Source of the DNA: Rheinheimera soli
Lineage (GTDB): Bacteria; Pseudomonadota; Gammaproteobacteria; Enterobacterales; Alteromonadaceae
Direction: 5' to 3'
Length of the DNA stretch: 64,000 bases
Assembly (NCBI RefSeq): GCF_021290985.1
Contig: NZ_JAJOYU010000019.1
Coordinates: forward strand, 26,974-90,973
Each line of letters opens with the position of its first letter. The first letter of the stretch is position 1. Below are positions 35,001-42,572 of this stretch, piece by piece. A program made the translations under genes and the position numbers. The notes under the pieces were generated by a model. The model worked only from the letters and a program-made list of their open reading frames with translations. It did not search any database and was not told where the DNA came from.

Positions 35001-35833
35001 TTTGGGTCTAAAGCAGCATCTAAAGCACCGATTTGAGCGGCACCAGGACAAGTTCCGGTACAGACGGTATAAGCGTAAAACTCTGCGTCAGGTGCAATGG
35101 CACTGACTGAACTGGCAACAAAAGTACCATGACCACCAGTGCGGGGATCGATAGGGTTTGGATCATTATTAATGAAGTCGTAACCACCTAACACTTTACC
35201 TTGAGGCCAAGTAGGCATAGCTCTTTGGTTTACAGCGTTATAGGCCGCTACAGTACCTGCGCCACCCATTGATTTGTGGGTGTAATCTATACCAGTATCA
35301 AGTACAGCAACAGTAATACCTTTACCTGAGGCGATACCAGCTTGGACTACAGCATCTGCCTTCATGTACACAGCACTGTCAGCAGCCATTGGTTTGCTGT
35401 CATAAACAGGATAAATAGAGGCGACAGCTGGATTTGACTGAAGTTTTTGCAACGCATCGGCTGATGCACGAACCACTAAACCTGATGCCAGATTTTTTGT
35501 AGTAGCCAGTACCTGAGCGTTACGATCTAAAGTTAACAAGGCGGAAGTTACTGATTGAACTGAGTCAGCAATACTTGCTGAGGCCGCTTGTATAGACGCC
35601 GAATCTGAGCTTCTTAAATCCTGTAAACCAGCTTGTTTTAAAACAACATAATAGGAAGACGGAATACCTTGAGCTTGATTTTTAGCGATGGAGCCTTTTG
35701 CTTCTTTGCCAGCCAACAAATCTTTAACTGACTGCGTACCCATTTTATATTGTTCAAATGTTGCAGCTGTTGCACCGCAAGATAATGCCAAGCCTATAGC
35801 TGAAGCCAGCGCTGTTTTTCCAATGTGTTTCAT
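32084..35833 (-). CDS. Large S8 subtilase with PA domain and GlyGly-CTERM anchor
   Basis: 1249 residues. Signal peptide (about 1-24), propeptide (about 55-145), then an S8 domain: Asp in ITVAVLDTGIDYTHK (about 178), His in GHGTFVAS (about 235), Ser in SGTSFSGPMTAG (about 542). A protease-associated (PA) domain is inserted about 385-490. Fibronectin-like and cadherin-like beta domains fill about 620-1215. The C-terminus, Ser-Ser-Gly-Ser-Leu-Gly-Trp, a hydrophobic stretch and Arg-Arg-Arg-Arg-Lys, is a GlyGly-CTERM tail, which rhombosortase removes during surface display through type II secretion. It is a surface or released protease for polymer digestion. It lies alone with its own terminator. 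Confidence 0.92.
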   Translation of the reverse strand: MKHIGKTALASAIGLALSCGATAATFEQYKMGTQSVKDLLAGKEAKGSIAKNQAQGIPSSYYVVLKQAGLQDLRSSDSASIQAASASIADSVQSVTSALLTLDRNAQVLATTKNLASGLVVRASADALQKLQSNPAVASIYPVYDSKPMAADSAVYMKADAVVQAGIASGKGITVAVLDTGIDYTHKSMGGAGTVAAYNAVNQRAMPTWPQGKVLGGYDFINNDPNPIDPRTGGHGTFVASSVSAIAPDAEFYAYTVCTGTCPGAAQIGALDAALDPNGDGDISDRVDVINMSLGGDVGTTNATSGTQFLIQKAATLGINMVISAGNDGPNPFIVGGPSTTPNALSVGAMTHPTGSSLLFEATEIDGKEIEMIPSGFNKPGVSFSFNNTANQLVFVSTNAQGCTAFEAGSLTGKAVIIDRGTCNFTAKVINAQNAGAVFVLIANNANGLGPVNAGGADPAVAIPSVGISKEDGDAIKAALANGDVTYNIVANSINSAGGLADFTSRGPSIEGLLKPEITAPGTNIVMAAVGTGDQTALNSGTSFSGPMTAGAAALLREAMPNRTAQEVKATLMNTADMDVYTLPKAHPDAELAPISAMGAGLVNVEKAVNLPVAAWVEEPKFNTAQAALSFGLNTLTETTTLTKTVTLKNFGTEPKTYSLSIQDRFAADTETGALSWVIPETVTVAPGQSTNFDVAVTIDPTKLPEWELANTSVLTEKNEQLTTVEYDGALVFNDASTEATNDLHLVYHILPRANAALELSSKFIDDTSVKVVKNVGAVAADIFATQLVGTSEKDESVAYDLRAASLDVVQVPTSYCTSGLMLAPTLTLENGLSHLQQVNVGVDLDIDNDGEYDHQLNSILLTRLGTNFAAFPAVMGTFVTPYGSYSGSVMDLFHSVGQRSVTLSACFEDIGLSTADLGRTIGTRYRTINDGNAIGADWGPELDDSIEASAQLVAAPTVTLVSVSADVEPTSDSASPSAIGDELDSLAPGQEAQIVIEGADGAGVVLLSAVGDVAFAAETPSSTTAPVMAETVDYSINENSPAGTVLGQLTAEIGLLDPEIAEFLVAGSSSQAFSVEKNGTVTVANASLLDYEAGFTSAQISVVAVNQAGNISAPATVNIAVANVPDAPPVVTASAASANVVATVTAAGTMVGNAAVTINEAGATLDKVTVTPALFAHTDGKIVLVRKPNAEEAGTVAVTVVATDSAGLTSNAATFNVTIAPEPKKSSGSLGWLSLMLLPLALLRRRRK

Positions 35834-36126
35834 GTAATCTCCGTTTAGGATGTTATGTATTTCTCTGGACCATCTTATTGTTTTAGGTGTACTTCAAGTT
35901 CTTTGACTTTTATCACGCACACCTCAATTACATTAATTAACACATCAAAACATGATTGTCACATGCTTTTGCATTGGTGTTAGCAGGAATTTACAGGCAC
36001 GCAAACTTTGCGCATGATATTTATTCATCAGTTACTTATATGCTTACAAAACTCTATATCATCTGGGCAATGCAGCCTTGGCTGTTTAAACTAGCATTAC
36101 AATTTAGTTCAGACTGGATAAACGCT
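35834..36126. other. Intergenic gap between divergent protease and parvulin genes
   Basis: About 290 bp, AT-rich. An open frame from 35956 continues into the parvulin gene but its first 57 codons do not look like protein. No RNA gene or repeat is recognised. Confidence 0.5.
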
Positions 36127-36405
36127 ATGCCCAAAGCCTGCGCCTGCCATATATTGGTAAAAACTGCTGCAGAAGCAGAAAAATTAAAACAACTACTGGC
36201 CAAAGGCGCCAGTTTTCATGATTTAGCTAAAAAGCATTCTCTGTGCCCTTCAGGCAAAAAAGGTGGAGATTTAGGTGAGTTTAAACCTGGCCAGATGGTC
36301 AGGGCTTTTGATGAAGTGGTATTTAAAAAAGCCGTGCTGGAAGTGCATGGCCCCATCAAAACCCAGTTTGGTTATCATCTGATTAAAACCCTGTACAGAA
36401 GCTGA
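36127..36405 (+). CDS. ppiC: Small parvulin-type peptidyl-prolyl isomerase
   Basis: 92 residues, only the rotamase domain: [15 protein letters not shown] at the start, [15 protein letters not shown] in the middle and [13 protein letters not shown] at the end. Length and order match E. coli PpiC (93 residues), a cytoplasmic foldase. The start at 36127 is chosen because it aligns with PpiC; the in-frame extension to 35956 is not conserved. The ribosome site is weak (GGAT). The next gene, an acetyltransferase, begins 23 bases later, so a two-gene transcript is likely. Confidence 0.9.
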   Translation: MPKACACHILVKTAAEAEKLKQLLAKGASFHDLAKKHSLCPSGKKGGDLGEFKPGQMVRAFDEVVFKKAVLEVHGPIKTQFGYHLIKTLYRS

Positions 36406-36428
36406 CAGAATAAGTGAACGGAGAACCA

Positions 36429-36950
36429 ATGCGTTTTGTGCACTGCAGTTATGACGAACATGCCGAAGCTATTCTGGCAATATTTAACCATGCCATTTTG
36501 AATACCACAGCTTTGTATGAATACAAACCCCGCACTATGGCGACTATGCAACAATGGTTTGCTAATAAAACAGCGGGAAATTTCCCGGTGCTAGGCCTAC
36601 TGAACGAGCAGGATCAACTGGTGGCTTTTGGCAGTTATGGCACATTCAGGGCGTTTCCTGCTTTTAAGTATTCAGTCGAGCATTCGGTTTATGTGGCACA
36701 AGATCAGCAAGGTAAAGGTTATGGTGCTTTGGTACTGCAGAAAATTATCGAGCAGGCCCAACTGGAGAATTATCACCTGCTGATTGGTGGTATAGATGCA
36801 GCCAACGAAGCAAGCATAGCCTTGCATACCAAACATGGCTTTAGCCACAGCGGCACTATCACTCAGGCTGGCTTTAAATTTGGTCGTTATCTGGATTTAG
36901 CTTTTTATCAACTGACACTGGCGACGCCGCTTGAGCCCAAAGACGATTAA
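36429..36950 (+). CDS. GNAT acetyltransferase, phosphinothricin/methionine-sulfoximine N-acetyltransferase type
   Basis: 173 residues, a single GNAT fold. Motifs: AILAIFNHAILNTTALYEY near the start, VEHSVYVAQDQQGKGYG (acetyl-CoA loop Gln-Gly-Lys-Gly-Tyr-Gly) near 90-103, and ALHTKHGFSHSGT. This pattern fits the PAT/YncA-like group that acetylates amino-acid analogues such as methionine sulfoximine. The true substrate is not known. The start at 36429 has GGAGA five bases upstream; 36414 is an alternative without a ribosome site. A terminator follows. Confidence 0.84.
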   Translation: MRFVHCSYDEHAEAILAIFNHAILNTTALYEYKPRTMATMQQWFANKTAGNFPVLGLLNEQDQLVAFGSYGTFRAFPAFKYSVEHSVYVAQDQQGKGYGALVLQKIIEQAQLENYHLLIGGIDAANEASIALHTKHGFSHSGTITQAGFKFGRYLDLAFYQLTLATPLEPKDD

Positions 36951-36963
36951 TCTTCGATAACTG

Positions 36964-36988
36964 AAAGGCAGCTTGTGCTGCCTTTTTT
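36964..36988 (+). terminator. Rho-independent terminator after the acetyltransferase
   Basis: AAAGGCAGC (36964-36972), loop TTGT, GCTGCCTTT (36977-36985) and a T run to 36988. Confidence 0.92.
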
Positions 36989-37008
36989 AATAATGGCTTT
37001 CTGCAAAA

Positions 37009-38271
37009 TTACTTTTTATTCAACAGTTGCGAACGTAACTTGGCTTTTTCTTTTGCCAGCTGCTTATTACGGCTTGCCACTTTTTGTACCCGTTCCTCTT
37101 CTGCATCGGCTTTTTTACTGCTGTGATTCATTTTCGGGTCGTGTTCATAACCAGGAACAACCTGCTGAGTGATCACTTGTTTCGTCAGCTTTTCAATAGC
37201 TTGCAGCATCACCAGATCATCTGGCGTAATTAAACTAATGGCCATACCTGAATTACCAGCTCTGCCTGTACGGCCAATACGATGTACATAATCTTCAGCT
37301 ACCTGAGGCAGGTCGTAGTTCACTACTATAGGCAGTTCTTCAATATCCAGACCGCGGGCAGCTATATCAGTGGCCACTAACACACTTAGCCTGTTGTTTT
37401 TAAAATCATCCAGCGCTTTGGTGCGGGCCCCCTGACTTTTATCGCCATGAATAGCTCCGGCCTCTATACCATCCAGTCGCAACTGTTTCGCTAAACGGTC
37501 TGCACCATGTTTAGTACGGCTGAAAATCAGTACTTGTTTCCATTGGCGTGAGCCAATCAGATAAGACAACATCTCGCGTTTACGCTGCGAATCCACTCTG
37601 TACGCCAGTTGCTCTACCTTATCTGCTGTACTGTTTGGTTTAGCCACTTCAATCAATACCGGAGACTTTAATAAAGTATCCGCCAGCTCTTTGATTTCTT
37701 TGGCAAAAGTTGCGGAGAAAAACAACGTCTGCCGCTCTTTGGGTAAACGCGCCATAATACGTTTAATGTCGTGAATAAAGCCCATATCCAACATACGGTC
37801 GGCTTCATCCAACACCAGAATTTGTAAATCTGACAAGCTGACCGTGCCCTGATGTAAATGATCCAATAAACGGCCAGGTGTAGCGACCAGAATATCTAAG
37901 CCGCGGCTGGCTTGATCGTATTGAGGATTAATAGACACACCACCGTAAAATACCGCATATTTTAGCGGTAAATCAGCACCATAAGCTTTGACGCTATCGG
38001 CCACCTGCTGAGCCAGTTCACGGGTAGGCGTCAGTACTAAACAGCGCACCTGCAGATTATTTACTTTGCTGGTGTTTTTACTGAGCAATTGCAAAACTGG
38101 CAAGGTAAAAGCAGCAGTTTTACCTGTGCCGGTCTGAGCACCAGCGAGTACATCTTTGCCTTCTAAGATCACAGGTATGGTTTGCTGCTGAATAGGGGTT
38201 GGGGTGTGGTAACCCTGTGCGGTCACAGCAGAAAGAATACGGGGATCTAAACCAAGCGTGGCAAATGACAT
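37009..38271 (-). CDS. rhlE: DEAD-box RNA helicase, RhlE type
   Basis: 420 residues. Q motif with [11 protein letters not shown], motif I AQTGTGKT (45-52), motif II DEAD near 155, SATF, and motif [12 protein letters not shown] near 333. A basic tail follows (Lys-rich, about 385-420). Order and the N-terminus ([12 protein letters not shown]) fit RhlE-type helicases involved in ribosome assembly and RNA turnover. GGAAA is just upstream of the ATG. It is a single gene between convergent and divergent neighbours. The assignment to RhlE over SrmB or DbpA is by overall look. Confidence 0.87.
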   Translation of the reverse strand: MSFATLGLDPRILSAVTAQGYHTPTPIQQQTIPVILEGKDVLAGAQTGTGKTAAFTLPVLQLLSKNTSKVNNLQVRCLVLTPTRELAQQVADSVKAYGADLPLKYAVFYGGVSINPQYDQASRGLDILVATPGRLLDHLHQGTVSLSDLQILVLDEADRMLDMGFIHDIKRIMARLPKERQTLFFSATFAKEIKELADTLLKSPVLIEVAKPNSTADKVEQLAYRVDSQRKREMLSYLIGSRQWKQVLIFSRTKHGADRLAKQLRLDGIEAGAIHGDKSQGARTKALDDFKNNRLSVLVATDIAARGLDIEELPIVVNYDLPQVAEDYVHRIGRTGRAGNSGMAISLITPDDLVMLQAIEKLTKQVITQQVVPGYEHDPKMNHSSKKADAEEERVQKVASRNKQLAKEKAKLRSQLLNKK

Positions 38272-38344
38272 GCAATTTCCTTTAAAGTATCGGCCTTTGA
38301 GCCTTTAAAACAGCGCTAGTGTAGCAGAATCAGTAGGACAAGGC

Positions 38345-38704
38345 ATGACTGCAGTATCAACCCCATGGTTTGTTTATATGGTGCGCACCAAAGCAGGCGC
38401 TTTATACACAGGTATCAGCACCAATCCTGAACGGCGTCTACGCCAGCATAGCGGTGAATTAACAGGAGGCGCTAAAGCTTTAAAAGGCAAAGGCCCACTG
38501 CAATTAGCTTTCAGGTACGCTATGCCTTGCCGATCTTCAGCCAGCAAACTGGAATATCAGTTGAAACAGTGGACTAAAAACGACAAAGAGTTGCTGCTCA
38601 AGCAAGCGGCCAAACAGCTGAACCTGCTTGAACAGCTATCAGGCGAAAGTCGCATAGGCACAGAACCCGCTTCAGATTACACTTTGCTGTATAGAAAGGA
38701 GTAA
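38345..38704 (+). CDS. GIY-YIG nuclease-domain protein (YhbQ-like)
   Basis: 119 residues. The GIY-YIG core is visible as FVYMVRTKAGALYTGIS near 9-25, with Arg in NPERRLRQH and Glu in ASKLEYQLKQW. This matches the UPF0213/YhbQ group. E. coli YhbQ is about 100 residues; the C-terminal 25 here are extra. A DNA-repair role has been suggested for the group but is not settled. AGGACAAGG precedes the ATG. The AEC transporter gene begins two bases after its stop codon, so the two are co-transcribed. Confidence 0.85.
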   Translation: MTAVSTPWFVYMVRTKAGALYTGISTNPERRLRQHSGELTGGAKALKGKGPLQLAFRYAMPCRSSASKLEYQLKQWTKNDKELLLKQAAKQLNLLEQLSGESRIGTEPASDYTLLYRKE

Positions 38705-38706
38705 TC

Positions 38707-39618
38707 ATGGAAAGTTTTGCTTTAGTTCTGGTGTATTTGTGCATAGGCGCTTTGCTACGTAAATTACCGCAGTTTCCACAAGAAACAGGTTTAGTACTGA
38801 ATCAGTTTGTGCTTTTTGTTGCCCTGCCTGCATTAGTCTTGCAAAAAATTCCGCTATTAGAATTTTCCAACCAGCTATGGTTACCTGCCATTACACCTTG
38901 GGTGTTGCTGCTGATAGTGGCCGGATTAATTATTCTGGCCGGTAAAATCTGGCACTGGGAAAAAACTGTAGTCGGTGCCTTGCTGGTCGTTTTACCTTTG
39001 GGTAATACCTCATTTTTGGGCTTTCCTATGGTAGAGGCTTTTTTTGGTGAAAAAGCGCTACCCTTCGCGATGATCTACGATCAAGCTGGTTCCTTTGTTG
39101 CGCTGGCAACTTATTCCACTATTCTGGCCGCCTGGTATAACCCTAATGTCGCCACACCTACAGCAGGTCAAATAGTCCGACGTATTTTAACTTTCCCTTC
39201 TTTTATCGCTCTGGCTGTGGCACTAGCGCTAAAATCCTGGCCCTATCCAGCCTTTTTCAGTCTGGTACTCGACAGTCTTGCCGCTACCCTGGTGCCGGTC
39301 ATTATGATTGCAGTAGGTTTTCAATTCAGGTTGCAGCTGGACAATAAAGAAGCTAAACCGCTGATTTTTGCGTTAGGAGTAAAACTGTTTTTAATGCCTG
39401 TATTGGCTTTAGGATTTTTAAGCATGTTCAACCCGGACCCATTACTACTGCAGGTTGTGGTGTTTGAAGCTGCTATGCCACCTATGGTATCAGCCGGAGC
39501 TATAGCCATAGGTGCCGGGCTGGCACTGCGTTTAGTACCAGCTTTGGTAGGCCTGGGTTTACTGCTGAGCTTTATCAGTCTTCCGCTTTGGTATTGGCTG
39601 CTGCAGCTTTACGTTTAA
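38707..39618 (+). CDS. AEC-family transporter
   Basis: 303 residues with about ten membrane helices, of the auxin efflux carrier family. The N-terminal half has LVYLCIGALLRKLP and NQFVLFVALPALV, the second half VPVIMIAVGFQF and FEAAMPPMVSAGAIA, both typical repeats of the family. Bacterial members transport organic anions such as malate; the substrate here is unknown. AAGGAG is upstream of the ATG. Its 3' end overlaps the convergent HPP gene by 44 bp. Confidence 0.84.
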   Translation: MESFALVLVYLCIGALLRKLPQFPQETGLVLNQFVLFVALPALVLQKIPLLEFSNQLWLPAITPWVLLLIVAGLIILAGKIWHWEKTVVGALLVVLPLGNTSFLGFPMVEAFFGEKALPFAMIYDQAGSFVALATYSTILAAWYNPNVATPTAGQIVRRILTFPSFIALAVALALKSWPYPAFFSLVLDSLAATLVPVIMIAVGFQFRLQLDNKEAKPLIFALGVKLFLMPVLALGFLSMFNPDPLLLQVVVFEAAMPPMVSAGAIAIGAGLALRLVPALVGLGLLLSFISLPLWYWLLQLYV

Positions 39619-40075
39619 TCAGCTGCTGATGTCCTTTCTTATGGCTTTGATGATAATAATGAGCCACCACAACCATCAGCACAGAACCTGTCAGCACGGG
39701 ATTTAATAAAAACCACCAGTCCGGCGCTGTCAGCATAATCAGTAAGGTAGTGGCGCCTGCTGGTGGATGGGTAATTTTCCACAACACCATCAAACCTATA
39801 GATAATCCCACAGCAATGGACAAGCTCCACACTGTTAAACCGAAGGCATGTACAAAGCTCAGGCCTATCAGCGCCGCCAAAAAATGCCCGGCTATCACAT
39901 TTTTTGCTTTGCCAAGCGGGCTATCCGGCAAGGCAAATAAAATCACTGCGGTAGCACCAAAAGGGGCCACCAGCCATAACTGCTGCCATTGTTGCAGTAA
40001 AGCCAGCAACGCCATCACCAAAGCCGCACCACTGCCAGCCAGAACAGCTTGCACCCAAATTTTATGTTCAGTCAC
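39575..40075 (-). CDS. HPP-family membrane protein
   Basis: 166 residues with four or five membrane helices. The motif His-Pro-Pro-Ala-Gly (KITHPPAGATT near 105) and LVAPFGATAVILFALPDSPL define the HPP family, whose plant and cyanobacterial members are linked to nitrite transport. Here the function is not known. It starts with GTG about five bases after AAGGTG. It is divergent from a TetR regulator with two operators between them, so it is the likely regulated target. The C-terminal tail is basic and cytoplasmic. Confidence 0.82.
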   Translation of the reverse strand: MTEHKIWVQAVLAGSGAALVMALLALLQQWQQLWLVAPFGATAVILFALPDSPLGKAKNVIAGHFLAALIGLSFVHAFGLTVWSLSIAVGLSIGLMVLWKITHPPAGATTLLIMLTAPDWWFLLNPVLTGSVLMVVVAHYYHQSHKKGHQQLIKRKAAAANTKAED

Positions 40076-40092
40076 TGTATCACCTTAGCAAA

Positions 40093-40142
40093 GTAGACCA
40101 CTCTGTCTACCGACTCATCACATAGTAGACAGAGTGGTCTAC
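40093..40142. promoter_or_regulatory. Twin 18-bp operator in the TetR/HPP divergent promoter region
   Basis: GTAGACCACTCTGTCTAC (40093-40110) and its exact reverse complement GTAGACAGAGTGGTCTAC (40125-40142) are separated by 14 bp. Each is itself a GTAGAC/GTCTAC dyad. The layout suggests two TetR dimers at one control region. Confidence 0.82.
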
Positions 40143-40180
40143 CCATGTCAAGCTAAGCGCTCGATCTGCCGAGGACTTTT

Positions 40181-40756
40181 ATGGAACAGGATAAAAAACA
40201 ACAGCTTGTTGAAACAGCTTTAAGCTTGTTTTACCGCTATGGTGTGCATGCTGTGGGTATTAATCAGATTTTAGAGCAGTCAGCTGTTGCCAAAAAAACG
40301 CTGTATCACCATTTTGCCAGCAAAGACGACTTGTTATTGGCCACACTGGAGCTTCGGCATCAGCGTTTTTATCAGTGGCTCGAACAGCAACTGAATAGTG
40401 CCGATCCGGCAAATCCGGCAGATACATTATTTGAGGCATTAAGTCTTTGGTTTGAAGGTAAGGCTAATCTGTTAGGGCCTTTTTTTGGTTGTTATTTTCA
40501 AAACTGCGCTGCCGAATATCATGGACCTGACTGTGCGGTATTACAGCTTTGCGCTCAGCATAAACTCAAGGTGAAGCACTTAGTGAATACTCACCTTCAG
40601 AGCTATCATCTGACAGAGGAAGGCCAGTCTTTATTGCTGGACGGACTGATGTTATTAAAAGAGGGAGCCATCAGTATGGCTTTATTGCATGCGGATGCGA
40701 CTGTAGCTCAGCATGCTAAAAAACAAGCCCGTTTATTGCTTAAAGCCTTGAATTAA
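40181..40756 (+). CDS. TetR/AcrR-family transcriptional regulator
   Basis: 191 residues. N-terminal TetR helix-turn-helix: ALSLFYRYGVHAVGINQILEQSAVAKKTLYHHFASKDDL (about 12-50, given here only as span). The C-terminal ligand domain contains LLGPFFGCYFQNCAAEY, with several Cys, which might sense oxidants or electrophiles. It probably represses itself and the divergent HPP gene through the twin operator at 40093-40142. GAGGA is upstream of the ATG. Its stop codon overlaps the convergent ribbon-helix-helix gene by three bases. Confidence 0.88.
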   Translation: MEQDKKQQLVETALSLFYRYGVHAVGINQILEQSAVAKKTLYHHFASKDDLLLATLELRHQRFYQWLEQQLNSADPANPADTLFEALSLWFEGKANLLGPFFGCYFQNCAAEYHGPDCAVLQLCAQHKLKVKHLVNTHLQSYHLTEEGQSLLLDGLMLLKEGAISMALLHADATVAQHAKKQARLLLKALN

Positions 40757-40938
40757 TCTGGTTCTGCAGCAGGCTCTGCCGGAGGCTTTTTCTTCAGCCT
40801 TCCGGTCTGAATTAACGCCTCCCGCAATAAGTATTCAATCTGGCCGTTTACACTGCGAAACTCATCATCAGCCCAGTGTTGCAAGGCCTGCAACACTGTT
40901 TCATCAATACGCAACGCAAAGGCTTTTTTCGACACCAC
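40753..40938 (-). CDS. Arc-like ribbon-helix-helix DNA-binding protein
   Basis: 61 residues. The beta strand KKAFALRIDETVLQALQHWA and the helix SVNGQIEYLLREAL follow the Arc/MetJ pattern. The Lys/Pro/Ala/Glu tail is disordered. It starts with GTG five bases after GGAG (a second GTG follows). It lies 11 bases downstream of an SPFH membrane-protein gene in the same direction, and probably regulates that pair through the palindrome at 41814-41829. It is not an antitoxin of a recognised pair: no toxin is beside it. Confidence 0.83.
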   Translation of the reverse strand: MVSKKAFALRIDETVLQALQHWADDEFRSVNGQIEYLLREALIQTGRLKKKPPAEPAAEPD

Positions 40939-40949
40939 ATAGTCTCCGC

Positions 40950-41801
40950 TTAGTACAAAGTGCCGGTATTGATCACAGGTTGCACCTGATGATCACCACA
41001 AAGTACCACTAACAAGTTACTGACCATAGCGGCCTTGCGCTCTTCATCCAATTGCACCATATTTTTTTCCGACAAACGGGCTAAGGCTAATTCCACCATA
41101 CCCACAGCACCTTCAACCAATTGCTGACGGGCCATCACCACAGCGCGAGCCTGCTGGCGCTGCAGCATCGCACTGGCTATTTCCGGTGCATAAGCCAAAT
41201 GGCTGATCCTAGCTTCCAGTACTTCAACACCAGCTTTTTCCAGACGGGCCTGAATTTCGCCTTTGAGTAAATCTGTCACTTCAGGGCCATTGCTGCGCAG
41301 ACTAATATCCCCATCTTCAGCAGCTTCATAAGGGTAACTTGAGGCTAAAAAGCGCAGTGCTGCCTCACTTTGAATACTGACAAAGTTTTCATAATCTTCT
41401 ACTTCAAACACAGCTTCAGCGCTGTCGACGACTTTCCATACCACAACAGCCGCAATTTCAACCGGATTGCCACTGTGATCATTCACTTTCAGTTTGCCAC
41501 TTTCAAAGTTGCGTACCCGCAGTGACACTTTTTGTTTGCTATAAAAGGGGTTCGCCCACCGTAAACCTGTTTGTAAGTCAGAACCGACATAACGACCAAA
41601 CAACTGTAAGACAGCGCATTGGTTTGGTTGCACCATATAAAAGCCAAAAAAACCTATACCCACCAAAATCAGCGCCAGTATTGCCACCAGTTTCAACGGG
41701 CCACCTAAAGCCAGCAGGCCCAAACCGGACACAACAAAAGCTGCCGGGAGCACAGCTAACATCATTAAACCACTGCGGCTTGTTGCCAGATATTCTTTCA
41801 T
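40950..41801 (-). CDS. SPFH-domain (stomatin/prohibitin-like) membrane protein
   Basis: 283 residues. Two hydrophobic segments (about 12-33 and 35-56) anchor an SPFH domain (about 60-240): [42 protein letters not shown] and [13 protein letters not shown], and a coiled-coil helix with [19 protein letters not shown]. Such proteins form large ring assemblies at microdomains and often hold membrane proteases. AAGGA is upstream of the ATG. The small RHH regulator gene lies 11 bases downstream; a palindromic operator lies 13 bp upstream. Confidence 0.87.
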   Translation of the reverse strand: MKEYLATSRSGLMMLAVLPAAFVVSGLGLLALGGPLKLVAILALILVGIGFFGFYMVQPNQCAVLQLFGRYVGSDLQTGLRWANPFYSKQKVSLRVRNFESGKLKVNDHSGNPVEIAAVVVWKVVDSAEAVFEVEDYENFVSIQSEAALRFLASSYPYEAAEDGDISLRSNGPEVTDLLKGEIQARLEKAGVEVLEARISHLAYAPEIASAMLQRQQARAVVMARQQLVEGAVGMVELALARLSEKNMVQLDEERKAAMVSNLLVVLCGDHQVQPVINTGTLY

Positions 41802-41813
41802 TCCTTTCCCCTC

Positions 41814-41841
41814 AATTTGATATCAAATTAATATCAAATTA
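41814..41841. promoter_or_regulatory. Palindrome and direct repeat upstream of the SPFH gene
   Basis: AATTTGATATCAAATT (41814-41829) is a perfect 16-bp palindrome. TATCAAATTA occurs at 41821-41830 and again at 41832-41841, an 11-bp step or one helical turn. Ribbon-helix-helix repressors such as Arc and MetJ bind such tandem half-sites. Confidence 0.62.
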
Positions 41842-41968
41842 GCTTCATTTAAAATAAATGCAAGGAAAAAGTACAAAAATCAGGCAATCAGCAGCAAAAA
41901 CAGATGACTTCATTGACACTGGCTCATTTGATAAATATGATAAATTTAATCAAATCAAAAAAGTTTTT

Positions 41969-42517
41969 ATGTCAGAGCAACATCAACTTCTTTCCACCCG
42001 ACAAGCGGCTACACTTTTAGGTGTTTCGGTACGTACTATCCAGCTGTGGGTCGAGCAAGGCCTGCTCAGTGCATGGAAAACGCCAGGTGGACATCGGCGT
42101 ATAGTGCAGGAATCTCTATTGGGTTTGTTGCATAAAAGACAAAGATTACATCCATTAACCCATGTGCTTTGTGTGAATGTGGATGCAGATTTTTTCAAAT
42201 TATTAGAGGTTTTATGTCAGCAATGGCATTTCCCGGTGGAACTGCAACAGGCACGAAACGCGGTTGACGCGCTGCTGATGATGGGCGAGAAAAAACCTCA
42301 ACTGGTGCTGATGACTGCTGATCAGCAAGGTATTGATATGCCACTACTGCAACAGGAACTGACACAACACCAGATGAAACTGGCATTGTTATCTGTCGAA
42401 GATCCACAACCAATGCTGGCCATAGAGGTGATTTGGTTACGACTGCCTTTTGAACCTTTGCAATTTAAAACTGCATTACAGCAGCTGCTTTTTGCCCGCT
42501 TACAACAAGCCAACTGA
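41969..42517 (+). CDS. MerR/excisionase-type helix-turn-helix protein with degenerate receiver domain
   Basis: 182 residues. Residues 8-55 hold an HTH of the MerR/excisionase type: LSTRQAATLLGVSVRTIQLW and GLLSAWKTPGGHRRI. A flexible link leads to a receiver-like domain (about 68-182): HVLCVNVDADFFKLLEVLC, then LVLMTADQQGID where receivers have the phospho-accepting Asp. That Asp is replaced by Thr, so phosphorylation control is unlikely. The start at 41969 aligns with the HTH; the ribosome site is poor and the frame is open to 41858. TTTGAT/ATCAAA-like repeats lie just upstream. The role is unknown. Confidence 0.75.
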   Translation: MSEQHQLLSTRQAATLLGVSVRTIQLWVEQGLLSAWKTPGGHRRIVQESLLGLLHKRQRLHPLTHVLCVNVDADFFKLLEVLCQQWHFPVELQQARNAVDALLMMGEKKPQLVLMTADQQGIDMPLLQQELTQHQMKLALLSVEDPQPMLAIEVIWLRLPFEPLQFKTALQQLLFARLQQAN

Positions 42518-42528
42518 CAAAAAAGCAT

Positions 42529-42553
42529 AAAAAAACCGGCATCAAAGCCGGTT
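42529..42553 (-). terminator. Terminator of tyrS
   Basis: AACCGGC (42534-42540) pairs with GCCGGTT (42547-42553). On the minus strand it is followed by a T run (42535-42529). It sits just after the tyrS stop codon. Confidence 0.88.
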
Positions 42554-42572
42554 CTGTCAGTTAAATCAGCGA

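Noticed and set aside
40753..41801. Toxin-antitoxin pair involving the RHH protein
   Set aside because: Its operon partner is an SPFH membrane protein of 283 residues, not a toxin; the convergent neighbour is a TetR regulator.
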